A stretch of 64,000 nt of DNA from Prorocentrum cordatum (Eukaryota; Sar; Dinophyceae; Prorocentrales; Prorocentraceae): contig CAUYUJ010014771.1 in NCBI GenBank assembly GCA_963575745.1, positions 717,093-781,092 on the forward strand. Direction: 5' to 3'. Below, one piece after another: positions 32,500-43,799 of this stretch (positions within the stretch are counted from its first letter, which is position 1; every line of letters starts with the position of its first letter). Made by a program: the position numbers and the translations under genes. The notes beneath the pieces were generated by a model. The model worked only from the letters and a program-made list of their open reading frames with translations. It did no database searches and was not told where the DNA came from.

Positions 32500-33825
32500 C
32501 GACCCCGCCACTTCTACCCCACAAGTCTCCTTCTCAAGCTGCTTGTAGGTAGCCACGTGGGCCGACATCTTCTTGAGGGGGAGCAGCTCCGCGGCCTTCT
32601 CCAGCAGCTCCTCCAGAGGGGGATTGCCAAGCCCGTCGTACCATGGGAGGTCGCCGTCGCCGCCCTTGGACGTAGGACCAAAGATGCACAACCTCTCATT
32701 GATCTTATCTGTGAAACTCTGAATCCGATATTCGTGGCCCTTCTGGACCAAAATCTGCATGTCGTTGACGTACGCGTGGGCCACCTTGAATAGTTTGTCC
32801 GATACCGCATTCTTGGGCAGGTCCTTAGAAGTCCGATCGAGCGTCAAGCGAGCGCGCTCAAGAGCCAACATAGCATCGAAAACTGCAAGGGTTGTCGTAT
32901 CTGGGTCATTGCCGTCAACGCCCGTCTGCACGAAGGCCCCGTGCTTGAGGATCACGGAGTGCAAAGCTTGGTACAGCTGGTTGACTTTTGCCCAATTGAC
33001 CACCTGATCAAAAGCTCTCGAAGTGGAAACCTTATCGACGCAGACCTGCACCTCGTTAAAGCCGTCGCCGCCAATTGTAGCCTCGAGGAGGGCCAGCAGG
33101 AACGGCTTGAAACCCGACATCTTCTGCTTGATCTCATCTGGGACTTCGCTGACCGCCCCGAGCCCCTCCACGGAGGCCGTCAACTTCACGATCAAAGGTT
33201 TCAAAACAGAAATGCCGCCCTCCGCCGTCGCACCCGTCACTGCGTCCTCAACGGATAAGTCCTTCACAAATGGCACATTGATGATGGCATCGATTGAGGC
33301 GGTCACTTCTGCCACCTTCTCAGAGCTTGAAATACCACGGATTCTTAAGGCGACCTCCTCTTGAAACACTACGTAATCTCCGTTGCTAGGCCACACCAGG
33401 GAAGCCTCGCCAATCATCTTCTGCACGTTGTTGAATTGCACGCTGGTGGTAGCAGAGTTCCCCAATACGGCCTTGACGCGACCTCTCACGGCGACGTCCA
33501 GCTTATCAGAGACGCCGTCCAAGCATGTCGGGAAAGGTGCAATCTGCGACCACTTGCCCAGCTGCGCCATCATGCATGTGAGGGCGTCCGTAGCGCCATC
33601 ATGTCCACACTGAAACTGGCTGAGGTCCTTCTCCATCTGGCTGATCTTGTCACCGTGGTCGTCAATGAATTGACCCATCAGCATCACGTTGTCCATCAGC
33701 TCATGCCAATGATCTGACTTGTCGAGGGCGCAGCCGATCTTAGTCACGATGTTCTTGGAGATGCCCTTGCTGGCCTTCTGAAGCGTTGCCAGCGAGGTCT
33801 CATGGGTGGGGGTCCAACGCACGAG
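32500..33825 (-). CDS. Minus-strand gene 1, exon 3
   Basis: Exon 3 carries 442 codons in one uninterrupted frame, starting in phase 0 after TTCCAG (LVRWTPTHETSLATLQKASK) and ending at TCG|GTAATG. An alternative acceptor nine bases upstream is possible. The protein is a chain of predicted amphipathic helices rich in Val, Asp and Lys (SQMEKDLSQFQCGHDGATDA; FVKDLSVEDAVTGATAEGGI; FDAMLALERARLTLDRTSKD). It has few Cys and no catalytic motif I recognise, and the opposite strand offers no comparable frame. A helical scaffold is possible but is inference. Confidence 0.75.
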
Positions 33826-33990
33826 CTGGAACACTGCAAAACTGGATTACAGGCGGTCCACGCCCTCCCCAGAAAGATACTGGGGAGGGCATGGTGACGT
33901 AAAATAATGTGGAGGGGAAGGGTCTTCGTCTGGCGTTCATGCCAGCGCATGGGGGGCCCATTCGAGCGGTGCCCGAATGAGTTGTTCACG

Positions 33991-34028
<38 letters not shown>

Positions 34029-34360
34029 GCGACGACGTCGACGACGACGACGACGAATATGTTTTTCACGTGACGACGGCGACGACCACCACGACGACGA
34101 CGGAAGACGACGACGACGACGACGAGGGCCACGACGACGACGAAATGGGTTCAGCCCCTCTGGCACGCCAGAGGGGCTGGACCCATTCTGGGCCCGCCAA
34201 CGGGCCCGACTTGGGCCCAGAGCACGCCTTACAGTTCAGGTGACCTGGTGACCTGGTGAGCCCTCCTCCCTCAACCTGGCGACCTGGTGACCTGGTGACC
34301 TGGTCCAGAGCCCTCCCTCCCCCCTCAACCTGGTGACCTGGTGAGTTGGTTAAGCCCCAC
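33826..34360. repeat. Intron 3 of gene 1 with GAC and GGTGACCTGG repeats
   Basis: This inferred 535 bp intron holds a (GAC)n array on the plus strand (33988-34150). It also holds a 10-bp minisatellite GGTGACCTGG (34232-34348), whose units contain the palindrome GGTGACC or GGTCACC. The minisatellite lies directly against the exon 2 donor. Confidence 0.7.
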
Positions 34361-35064
34361 CCAAAGCTCCATGAGCTGCTTGCTGATGGTCACCTCCGCG
34401 AGCATGGAGATGCCCTGAGCGCTGGTGCGGAGCTCCTTCACGACGCGGGCCGCCGCCTCGTCCATCACCAGCCAATCGCAGCCCGAGATCGATGCCAGAG
34501 CCCCCTTCGCCCAGCTCACGAGTTTCTCATGGCTCTCGGCGCCAGCGTTGATGCTCGGGACAATGATGTCCTTCACGATGCGCTCCTGGTAGAACGTGGC
34601 CTGGGAGCGCATGTCACCCACGCTGGCCAGCCTGAGGGTCTTGAGATCGCTAGGGGGGCCCTCCGAGAGCATGGCGTCGGGGTCGTTCCAGAAAGACGTC
34701 ACCTTCAGGAAGCCCTCGATGTTATCACTCTGCCACGCGCCTATGGCCGTCTTGAGAACGACCGCCAGCAGCACGCTCAGGGGTGGCTGAAAAACAAGGT
34801 CGTGTGCTGCGATGGCCGAGATGTGCTTCTGGATGTCCTCGACCGTCACGTTGCTGGCGGCGATCTCGGTATCTACGAGCGCCTGCGCGTGGACAACCAC
34901 AGCGTGGTAGTTCTTCAACCGATTGCCTGCATCTCTGGTGACATCTTGCCTCTGGAGTCGAGCCGCCGCGCGGCCCATCCCCGAGACCGTCCTCCCGTCG
35001 ACCTTCTTGCTGATCACGTCCAGCAGCCCCACGCGCCTGGACCAAACGTCGACTGGATCTTGTC
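34361..35064 (-). CDS. Minus-strand gene 1, exon 2
   Basis: This is a 704-base exon in one frame. It starts with two bases completing a codon begun in exon 1 (acceptor CCTCTAG|GA) and ends at TTTGG|GTGGGG in phase 0. It reads QDPVDVWSRRVGLLDVISKK and on through helices (VVVHAQALVDTEIAASNVTV; LSVLLAVVLKTAIGAWQSDN; FYQERIVKDIIVPSINAGAE) to SKQLMELW. No family is recognised. The phase agreement on both sides supports the model. Confidence 0.75.
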
Positions 35065-35764
35065 CTAGAGGAATGTGTACACCTATAGCATACCCACAAC
35101 CTGTTCCCACAATCCTAGAAACGTTTCGGGCCCAGTCTGCCCACCACGTCCGATGTGTGTCATTACCGCCGGACAACCCAACTGAGCCCGAGCTCGGATG
35201 AACTGACCTCGATCGGATTAAACCTTTCTCCACCTCCTGTCCCACCGCCTTCCCCCTGCTAGTTTGCACCGTACAAGGCATGCTCTTACTAATCATCATC
35301 ATCCTCATCATCATCCTCATCCTCATCATCCTCATCCTCATCCTCATCATGCCCTCACTCATCATCCCCATCATCATCTTACTCATCATCCTCATCATCA
35401 TCCTCATCATCATCCTCATGATCATCCTCATCATCATCATCTCATCATCATCATCATCATCATCCTCATCATCCTCACCATCCTCATCGCCCTCATCACC
35501 ATCCTCATCCTCACCATCCTCACCCTCGCCATCCTCATCATCATCATCTTCATCATCCTCACCATCCTAGTCATGATATTACTCATCATCCCAATCCTCA
35601 TCATCATCATCATAATCCTCATCATCCTCATCATCAGCATCATCATCTTCATCATCAACATCCTCATCATCCTCACTATCCTCGTCCTCATCATCCTCAT
35701 CACCATCCTCATCCTCACCATGCTCTTACTCATCATATGCCCTACTACCCTTGAGTCCTCCTAC
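35065..35764. repeat. Intron 1 of gene 1, filled by an ATC array
   Basis: About 450 of the 700 bp (35284-35740) are (ATC)n with CTC and CAC interruptions; in the gene's sense direction this is (GAT)n, the same unit as in the composite elements at 27-30 kb. The donor G|GTAGGA and acceptor CTCTAG flank it. Confidence 0.75.
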
Positions 35765-36970
35765 CGCCATCCTCCCCCATTTGGCCCAAGAGTCCTGGTG
35801 AACTCATCTCATCATCTCCCTGGAAGGAGGACGAGGCGTCGTCGACCTGCCTCCCGTCGGGAGGGCTGCCGTCACCCCCCTCCAAGTCGAAAGAGCTCCT
35901 GAGCCTGCTAATCCTGGGGGTAGTCATCTCGGCCGGCAGCGTCCGCTTTGGGCTACCGCCCCTGGCCGACAGCATCTCCCACTCGTCGGCGGCGGCAGCA
36001 GCAGCCCCAGATCCGCGGTCGGGAGAATCTTGCGGTTCCGTGTCGTCGTCCAACGCCGTCGCACTTGCCTCCTGCGTCTCTTCTGGCACGTTGATGACAT
36101 GAGGCGCCGCAGGAGCCATCGTAGGTACTGGCGGATATGCCTTACGGCCAGCAGGAAGGCTCGAGGAGGCAGGAGCGGCACGAGCAGCATCGGGATTCGC
36201 CTTCATCTTGAAATCGGCCAAGGACAGCAAGCCGTGCCCGCCAGGGCAATTCTGCTGCCTGTTGATGGAGTCAGCGCACTGGTTCTGTATTTTGTTGCTG
36301 ACCATCTGCCAGAACTGCTCATCTGCTTGAAAAGGGCTCACCTGGCTGCTCGGGCTCATGATCGTAGTGTCGCTGCAGACGTACATCGTCTGCCTCACAG
36401 TGGCCTTGCGAAACTTCTCTGTGTCTGGGAACCAGTAGATCACCTCGTACTCCCCCGAGCCGTCCTCCTTGGGCCACGCGGACTTCGGCAACAAGTCGAG
36501 GTTCTTCTTAGGGATTTTTTTAGTTCGACCTCTTTGGACAACTCTTTCTCATTCATGATCATGAAGGGACGCTCAACGTCAACTGCTGTCACACGCCCGT
36601 GGGTGACCTCCCCCTCGTCGAACATCTTTGAGGCCCCCCGCTTGACGCGCCTCGCGTCGGCCACGCGACCCTGCACGACGACGTCTGTGCCGATCTGGTC
36701 CAGGAACTCTTTCCACGAGGCCTTGGGGTAGAGCACGGTCTTGATGAACCAACACTCCTCGCATGCCGACGGGTCCCTCTGCAGCACCAACACCGCGAAG
36801 TCCACGGTCTTCTCCTGCACCTCGGCCGTCGCCGCCTGCTGGATAGCGGCCGCAGTCCTCCGAGCCCCGCCAGGCCGCGCAGGCCCCGCCGACGAGGACG
36901 CCGCGGCGGACGCCGCCGAGGAAAACGGCCTGTTGGCGATGGGCTCCACCTTCCAGGGAATCAAAAACAT
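35765..36970 (-). CDS. Minus-strand gene 1, exon 1, with a homopolymer frameshift
   Basis: From an ATG at 36970 (MFLIPWKVEPIANRPF) the frame encodes an Ala/Ser/Pro linker and a compact domain (FAVLVLQRDPSACEECWFIK; ASWKEFLDQIGTDVVVQGRV). At residue 150 it meets a run of seven A (36515-36521 on the plus strand). With eight A the frame would continue as ELKKIPKKNLDLLPKSAWPK and stay open through YEVIYWFPDTEKF to an acidic Ser-rich tail and the donor at 35764. The upstream frame is otherwise a shadow. A PWKV..YWFPDTEKF layout with Trp and acidic residues loosely recalls small beta-barrel reader domains, but I do not claim one. The start is uncertain; an upstream exon cannot be excluded. Confidence 0.65.
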
Positions 36971-36983
36971 CAAGTCCTCGCCC

Positions 36984-37260
36984 TCCCATGTCACTCCTTC
37001 TACTTCCTCCTCCCCCTCCTCCTCCTCCTCCCCCTCCTCCTCATATTCCTGCTCCTCATTCCTCATCGGCCTCCTCGTCCACGTCACCCACCCTCCGACC
37101 GCCTCCGTCCGCGTCCTCCACCTCTCCCGTCCAGTGGCTGGCCTCCACCGCCGTCCTCCACCTCCCCCGCCCTCCACCTCCTCCGTCCTCCACCGCCGTC
37201 CTCCACCTCCCCCGTCCTCCACCTCCTCCGTCCTCCACCTCCTCCGTCCTCCTCCGACAA
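36984..37260 (+). repeat. CTC / CCTCCACC repeat at the 5' end of gene 1
   Basis: A (CTC)n run to about 37060 is followed by a 12-18 bp minisatellite with CGTCCTCCACCTCC units (37160-37255). It lies immediately upstream of the proposed start codon of gene 1. Confidence 0.8.
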
Positions 37261-37860
37261 ACCCAACATATTCATTATGATATATGTCTCCTGAATTACA
37301 CGCGTCAACATGTTTACACCCATTCCAGCACAAACCTCACGCGCCACAATTGCCGCGCAAAGGTGTTCTGTTAGTAACACCTTTACACGGCAATTGCCAC
37401 AATCCACATGACGCGCTGCAAGTAGCACGTGCATGCCAGGACACGCACGCTGCACTACGACACGCAAATATGACCGAGTACCCGCCGACACGTATAGTAT
37501 ACAAAACACATGGGAACAGCTATGCGGATGGAGGGCGGCTGCGTTCGGAAAGTGCGGTTTCCCTAAGCCACAGCACGGCGCGCCGTTAAGTGAAAACACG
37601 CATATACATTGGCAAGTAAAAGGCAACGCCAACGCACGTGTCAAACCACATCTACATATTGTACCATTACACGGGGTAAAACACCAGAACAATAAAGTAT
37701 CCCGTGTAATAATACCCCGTGTACTCATGATAGTGCACACACGAGCGCGCACACACACACAGACACAGACACACACACGCACACAAACAACACCAACTAC
37801 TATAAAATTAAAGTGTGCACGCACACACGCGCGCACACACGATACAATGCATGCACAATA
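37261..37860. other. CACACG-rich segment upstream of gene 1
   Basis: The segment is less GC-rich, with many ACACGC, TACACG and GCACAC phrases, short palindromes such as GCACGTGC, and an (AC)n/(CG) stretch at 37735-37850. Related texture occurs at 30890-31460, 40540-40800 and 51760-52550. Its place just 5' of gene 1 makes a promoter role worth testing. Confidence 0.4.
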
Positions 37861-38145
37861 GAAGAATAGCATAATAGCAGAATAGCATAAGAGCAGAAAA
37901 ACAGAATAGCAGAAGAGCCCCCCAGAGGGCCAGAGGGGGCTTCTCGCAGCCCCTCCTGGACCCAGAGGGCCACACGGCCAGAGCAAGCACAGAAGAGAGA
38001 TAGAGAAAGAGAGACAAAAAAAAGCAGAAGGGCCCCAGAGGGCCAGAGGGGGCATCTCGTGCCCCCCCCTGGACCAACGCAGCCATCGACAAGGCTCCGA
38101 CAGGGGAGCTCTCGTGCCCCCCCCCTGGGCCCGACGGCGAACCCC
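37861..38145 (-). repeat. Tandem duplication of a ~115 bp unit
   Basis: GCAGAAGAGCCCCCCAGAGG...CTCCTGGACC at about 37911-37966 is repeated as GCAGAAGGGCCCCAGAGG...CCCTGGACC at about 38024-38074. A third decayed CTCGTGCCCCCCCCTGG follows near 38110. Short AGAATAGCAGAAT units precede it. Confidence 0.65.
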
Positions 38146-38315
38146 TCGCAGCCGTCGCCGTCGTCATCCTTTTCGTCGTCGTCTTTTTCGTCGCCGTCGT
38201 CGTCAAAGTCGTCGTCGCTGTCGTCGTCGTCGTCGTCGTAGTCGTCGCCGTCGCCGTCGCCGCCGTCGCTGTCGCCGTCGCCGTCGCCGTCGCCGCCCCC
38301 ATCGTCATCATCGCA

Positions 38316-38345
<30 letters not shown>
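38146..38345. repeat. CGT/CGC triplet array
   Basis: The array is (TCG)n with GCC, TCC and TTT interruptions. Confidence 0.9.
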
Positions 38346-38346
<1 letters not shown>

Positions 38347-38399
38347 GGCCATTGTCGCCCTCGAATCCGCGGCGCAGGACGGGCCAGCGGCGGGCGCGC

Positions 38400-38845
38400 G
38401 CACCACCCATCCACCACCCACCCACCCATCCAACACCAACCCGCCAGCCACCACCCACCGACCCACCACCCCCACACCCACCGCCCACCCACCACCCACC
38501 CTCCACCGACCCACCGCCCACCTACCATCCGCCCACCACCCACCCACCATCCATCCATCCACAGCCCACCCACCAAATACCACCGACCAACCACCAACCG
38601 CCACCCACCCACCAAATACCACCGACCAACCACCAACCACCACTCACCCACCCACCACCCACCCACCGTCCACCCACCACCCGCCCATCACCCACCGCCC
38701 ACCCACCACCCACCTATTACCTATTACCACCCACCCACCGCCCATCCACCACCCACCCACCACCCATCCACCACCTATAACCACACACCCACCTATTACC
38801 TATTACCATTACCACCCACCCACCACCCATTACCTATTTACCTTA
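38400..38845. repeat. CACC / CCCA tetranucleotide array
   Basis: About 440 bp of CCACCCAC, CCCATCCACC and ACCTATTACC units alternate with a longer unit CCAAATACCACCGACCAACC that occurs twice near 38570-38635. Confidence 0.9.
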
Positions 38846-40230
38846 TTACCGCATGGGCGACGTCGCGGCGACGGCCGCCCCCCCGCCGCCCATGCGGCGG
38901 CGTCGTCGGCGTCGGGGCTGGCGTTTCGGGGCCCGCGCTCGGCGGCGCCGCGCGACGTCTCGTCCCCGAGCGACGCCGCACAACGCCTCCGCGGCGGCCC
39001 ACTGTGGGTCCTCCGCATCGCCGTTGCGCCCCCTAGCGGGATGCGGCACTGCGCGCGCGACCGCTTGGCGCCCATTGGACCCCAGGCGCGCGTCGCAAGT
39101 ATGGTCGCCCCTGCGTCGAGGCCATCGCCGCGAAGGGCGGCCTCGAACTCGCGGGGGCTTGCCGTCTTGAAGAAGCAGGCAAACTGATCGGCCTCGTGGG
39201 CGGCGCCGCCGCGGTCGCGCCTTCCGCTCCCCCCGCGCCTCGCGCGGCCGCCGAGGCCAACCCGAGCCAGTAGCTTACCACTCAAACAGTCAACAAGACA
39301 TTCAAACAACATTTGGCGACGAGCGCCAGCGCTGACATCTATTAGAGCTTACTATGCGGCTGCGCGGCGCGCGCGCGCACGGCGCAACTCTGTCCTCTGG
39401 TGGGGGCGCTTTCAACGCGTCCCCGAACCAGACTGGCGGCGATGTTGGGCGCACAGTACACATTGTAAGTTGTGCGCCCCCGCCATCGTCCACCGCCGCA
39501 TCGCCCAACGTATGCGAAGAAGATCAACGTCGGCGAAGAAGAAAACCGCGCGCGGTTTTTTCCTGGAACACGCGGAGAACAACTACGTGGGAGGAAACGG
39601 GAAGGGGCATGCGACATGCGACTGGAAGGGGGCGATGGAAGATGCGGCGCGAAAATATGGCCACGGAAGACGCGTCGGCGTCGGACGGGGCGTGGCCGCC
39701 CATGCGAAGCGACCGATGTTCGGACCGCTTGCGTCGGGGCGTCGAGAGGAGGTCGCGCACCTGGTCGTCGCCCACCTCCGCGACCGACTTGTCCCCAGCC
39801 ATGGGCGCCATCAGAGCGAGCCTCGAAGGGTGTTCCATGATGGCGCCCAGGCGATCTCGTAAGGGGTCCGCGGCGCGCGGGTAGGGCGTTGGCACCCTCC
39901 CCTCGCCGCGTCCTGTTTGCTCACCTGGGCGATTGCCCACTGGCCCACTGCGATGCCGACGCGCAAGAACAAAGCCGAATGAATATCTGAGCACAGGCAC
40001 GAGGCGGACAGGGGGGGCAGAACACGACGGCCACGCAAGGAAAGATGAGAATCTAAAACATGGAAGGGGAGTATCGGCCACGCACGTGGGGACTGATGCC
40101 GCGCGCAAGGCCACTTAATGGAGTTCCCAGCATACGTAATTTAGTATACGGCGTCGGTGCCTCCTCGCTGTGGCGGTGCCTCCCTGGCGGGGTGGGAGGG
40201 GCACGGAACTCGATAAAGAACACGGTATTG
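38846..40230. other. No gene recognised
   Basis: The stretch is GC-rich with overlapping frames on both strands (for example 38830-39312 minus and 39354-39884 plus). Neither strand reads as convincing protein, although GCG-rich frames near 39000-39280 are long. I leave it uncalled. Confidence 0.35.
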
Positions 40231-40239
40231 TGATCATTT

Positions 40240-40362
40240 CCTCGCACGAACGGGGGGGCACTTTGGCGCGAACGGGGTGCCTTTTTGGCACGAACGGGGG
40301 GCCCTTTGGCACGAGCGGGGGGCCCTTTGACACGAACGGGGTGCCCTTTGGCACCAACCACA
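40240..40362 (+). repeat. ~22-25 bp minisatellite
   Basis: Five units built on TTTGGCACGAACGGGGTGCC, with C/G-run length changes, follow one another. Confidence 0.85.
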
Positions 40363-40814
40363 TGGTAGATAGCATGGCATTGGGAAACCCTTCTCGCTCT
40401 GGCGGGCCCCCCCTGCCCATGCGAGAGGGGCGCGTAACGGGGGCGAGATCGAGGCAGCGAGCGCGGCCACTAGAGAGAAGCACGCCTGCCTACACTGAAA
40501 CACACATACACACTCGTTTACCCCTACGTTGTTAGCGCCAAACACACGCGCGCCAATACGAAGCAGTTATGGTTACAACATTCGCTTAACTCGAAAACTA
40601 AATCACACACATCGCGCACGCATTCAAACACGCAGACACGCAGGTACAACGCACCGAGCACAGCTTGTATAAATATAGGAATGCATGTTCGCATATTTTA
40701 CAAAGTGCACGCATAAAACGCAAACACTATAAACAGTTACGAACTTTTAGAAGTCTTATACTATAAGTTGTAGAGCACACGAACCCACTTGCGCGCACGT
40801 GCCGTTAATCATAC
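40363..40814. other. ACACGC-textured intergenic DNA
   Basis: This is low-GC for the window with many CACACAC, ACGCA and AACAC phrases (40490-40660). It resembles the segments upstream of genes 1 and 2. No gene is supported. Confidence 0.35.
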
Positions 40815-41085
40815 GTGAGTGTCCTCCCCCTACTCCCCCTCCTTCCTCCTCCCCCCCCTCCTCCCCCTCCTCCTCCTCCTCCTCCTCCTCCTCCCCCTCC
40901 CTCCTCCTCCTCCCCCTCCGCATCCTTCTCCTCCTCCCCCTCCCTCCTCCCCCTCCTCCTCCTCCCCTCCCTTAACGTGGAGGGGTGTGTGCGATTTGTT
41001 AACACTGGGGCATCATCCTCCCCCTCCTCCTCCTCCTCCTCCTCCTCCTCCTCCTCCTCCTCCTCCTCACAGTCCCACTCCTCCT
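40815..41085 (+). repeat. CTC microsatellites
   Basis: Two (CTC)n blocks (40830-40970 and 41020-41070) flank a short unique stretch. Frames are poly-Pro, poly-Ser or poly-Leu, or poly-Glu on the other strand, and are not taken as genes. Confidence 0.9.
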
Positions 41086-41152
41086 TTATCAATGGCGAAC
41101 CTTCTCGCCGCAGCACTTGCAGGAAGCCTCGCCCTTGCCGCGCCCCATCCTG

Positions 41153-41220
41153 TGCTGCAGTCGGTGCTGTAGTCGGTGCTGCAGTCGGTGCTGCAGTCGG
41201 TGCTGCAGTCGGTGCCAAAG
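41153..41220 (+). repeat. 15-bp minisatellite
   Basis: The unit GTGCTGCAGTCG is extended by GT/GG to 15 bp and repeats four to five times, each copy with a CTGCAG palindrome. Confidence 0.85.
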
Positions 41221-41429
41221 TCTCAAAGTGGCAGTGGGGGCGGAGCCAAAGGCTCTGGCGGGAGGGGTCACACGGTGGGCGGGGGGGGGGGGTCAAACGG
41301 GGGGTCGCATTATTGATTGACTCAGGGCGGCCGTTTTTGGCTGAGGGGGGGGGGGTACTTAGCGAAATGTTGGGACGCGCTTCGTCATGTTATGTGAATG
41401 AAATGGTATGTTGTGATGTTCAACATAAC

Positions 41430-42020
41430 ATAACATCGAAGCTAAAATCACTCCAAACTAACTTAAAAGTAACTCCAAAGTAACTAAAATGTAACTTCAT
41501 CATGAACCAATCGCAACTTAAACTGACTCCAAAGTGACTCAAAAATAACTCCAGTAGGACTAAAACGTAAGTCCCAGCCGATCTATATCGGAACCCCGAA
41601 AGTTACTTCTGAGTTATTTTTGAGTCACTTTGTGGTCAGTTTAAGTTGGGACTGGGTCACTCGGACTCGCTGATGAGTTACATGTCTGGTCAGTTCGGGG
41701 TCGCGTCCAAGCCATTGCGGGGCAACTCTGTGCCACTTGGGGTATGCCCACTGGCTCCACAGAGTCACTCGTCGCCACCCTGCGTTCCGACAGAAGCCCC
41801 GAGGTATGTCGTGGACCTAAAAAGTGAGTCACTTTTGAAGGGGAGGCCCCAAAAGTGACTCAATATTTGAGTCACTTTTTAAGTCCACGACATACCCTGC
41901 ATACGACTGTGACCTCAAAGTGACTCTGTCCCCCCACGGCCGCCCCAGGAGTGACCTCAAAGTGACTCCCCCCCCCCGACGGCCAGCCCTGAAGTAACCT
42001 CAAAGCGACTCCCCCCCCCC
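41430..42020. repeat. Foldback cluster built from AAAGTGACTC / GAGTCACTTT
   Basis: At least eight copies of AAAGTGACTC or its complement occur. They form two large inverted repeats: arms 41514-41551 with 41611-41648, and arms 41803-41827 with 41872-41896. Within the second lies a perfect 13-bp inverted repeat (AAAAGTGACTCAA, loop TAT, TTGAGTCACTTTT). The core TGACTCA/TGAGTCA equals the AP-1 palindrome. No coding sequence was seen. Confidence 0.85.
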
Positions 42021-42039
42021 CTACCCCCGACAGCCGCCC

Positions 42040-42350
42040 CCAGGATGCTCGAGGATCTCCTTGAGAGCATCTGGGCCCCCTGCCGAGGGGCTATTCCAGG
42101 AAGCCACAGGGGGCCCTCAGGAGCCCACCGAAGAAGCCCTCCAGTAGGCTCACAAGAGCCCCCCGATGTCCCCTTGAGAGGGTCCTCCAGGAGGCCTCCA
42201 GGAGCTCCTTGAGAGGCCACTTGAGGCCTCTTGAGAGGGTCCTCCAGGATGCCACCGAGGTACGATCAAGAAGCATCCCAAGAGGCGGTCACGAGGCTCT
42301 CAAGAGGCTCCTCAAGAGGCTTCCCAAGAGACTCTAACTTCTAGATGGCC
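42040..42350 (-). repeat. GAGGCTCnCAAGAGG minisatellite
   Basis: Imperfect units of CTCCAGGAGGC and CCTCAAGAGGC continue to 42340. They relate in style to the CCCAAGAGG family elsewhere. Confidence 0.7.
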
Positions 42351-42394
42351 CCATCCCCAAGAGGCCCCTGCAGGCAACCCCAAGGGGCTCGCGG

Positions 42395-42925
42395 GAGGAG
42401 GAAGGAGGAGGAGGAGGAGGAGGAGGAGGAGGAGGAGGAGGAGGAGGAAGGAGGAGGAGGAGGAGGAGGAGGGAGGAGGGGAGGAGGAGGAGGGAGGATG
42501 AGGAGGGAGGAGGAGGAGGAGGGAGGCGGAGGCGGAAGAGGATGAGCAGGGAGGGCATCATCAACCTCATCATCATCATCATCCTCATCATCCTCATCAT
42601 CCTCATCCTGATCACCATCACCTTTCATCCTCATCATCCTCATCACCATCATCCTTATCACCCCCATCATCCTCATCCTCAGCCTCATCATCCTCAGACG
42701 TGTGACCATGGTGAGGGGGATGAGGCGGGGGAAGGGGAGGAGAAGGAGGGGGAGGAGAAGGAGGAGGAGGAGGAGGGGGGGAGGAGGATGAGGAGGAGTG
42801 AGGAGGAGAATGATGATGGAGGAGGAGGAGGAGGAGGAGGAGGGAGGAGGAGGAGGAGGAGAATGAGGGGGGAGGAGGAGAAGGGAGGGCCTCATCCCCA
42901 TCACCCTCGTCATCCTCATCATCCC

Positions 42926-42967
<42 letters not shown>

Positions 42968-43080
42968 CATCGTCCTCATCATCCTCGTCATCCTCATCAC
43001 CATCATCATAATCATCCTCATCATCCCCATCATCTTCATCCTCACCCTCATCATCCTCAGACGTTCGACCATGAGGGAGG
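42395..43080. repeat. Alternating GGA and ATC/CTC microsatellites
   Basis: GGA blocks (42395-42540, 42720-42885) alternate with ATCATCCTC blocks (42555-42700, 42895-43070). Each ATC block ends in a TCAGACGTGTGACCATG / TCAGACGTTCGACCATG phrase, so the pair GGA-ATC is itself duplicated. Confidence 0.9.
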
Positions 43081-43145
43081 ACTAAGAATGGGGCCTCGCC
43101 CCGCACGCCAAACCAGCCCCCCTTCCAATGCCACGGGCAACCATG

Positions 43146-43685
43146 GTCGCCAAGCCGCCAATCCCCCCCCTCCCACGCCAAGACGCCCATGGCCCATGGT
43201 CGTTCCAGGCCCGACACCATCCAGAGTCAGTTTCTATCGGGGAGATTAATTGACCAGCACCATCATCGCCGATGCTGGAATAGAGTTATACCCACAGTGT
43301 TTGGTCCAGGCAGTGCACGCGCGAAGCGCACTTGTATATCTGGCAGCAGGATCTGGCAATGGCACGTACTGGGAAACGTTCCCAAGCGAACAATTCCCGA
43401 CGCAGCAGCGGTAAGGAATACCCGACGCAGCAGCGGGACATGTGGTGCTGTTGTTTGCTGATCCCAAGACTTCCAAGACGCCCAACCAGCGCCCATCACG
43501 ACCCACCCCTCACACGGATCGTCGGCATTGCAGCGGCCGTGCGGCGGACGCCTAGATGCCATTGAGGGTTCCAAGGTGGCCCCAAGACTCCCATGGCCCA
43601 TGGTTGGCACACGATTGTCCCAAGACACCCACGACGCCGAAGACGCCCAAGATGCCCTTGACGGCTCCAAGACGTCACATTTCTC
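43146..43685 (+). repeat. ~530 bp duplicated segment, copy 1
   Basis: Landmarks: CCACGCCAAGACGCCCATGG, GTTTCTATCGG, CGATGCTGGAAT, ATACCCACAGTGTTTGGTCC, AGTGCACGCGCG, CGACGCAGCAGCGG (twice) and CACACGGATCGTCGGCA, ending in CCAAGACGCCC units. All recur in order at 44968-45500. Copy 1 has an extra ~20 bp insertion near 43345. Open frames differ between copies, so it is not treated as a gene. Confidence 0.9.
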
Positions 43686-43799
43686 CCCTACCTCAGTGTT
43701 CTGTTGAACCCATAATGGGTCCTCTGGGGCAGTTTCCTGCAGAACCCCATAACGGGTCCTATGCCGCCGTGTCCAGGCCCATCTTCGGGCCCTTGTGAA

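Noticed and set aside
38830-39312. 160-codon minus-strand frame
   Set aside because: It is Arg/Ala-rich in a GCG-rich region with a comparably open plus strand; I could not support it.
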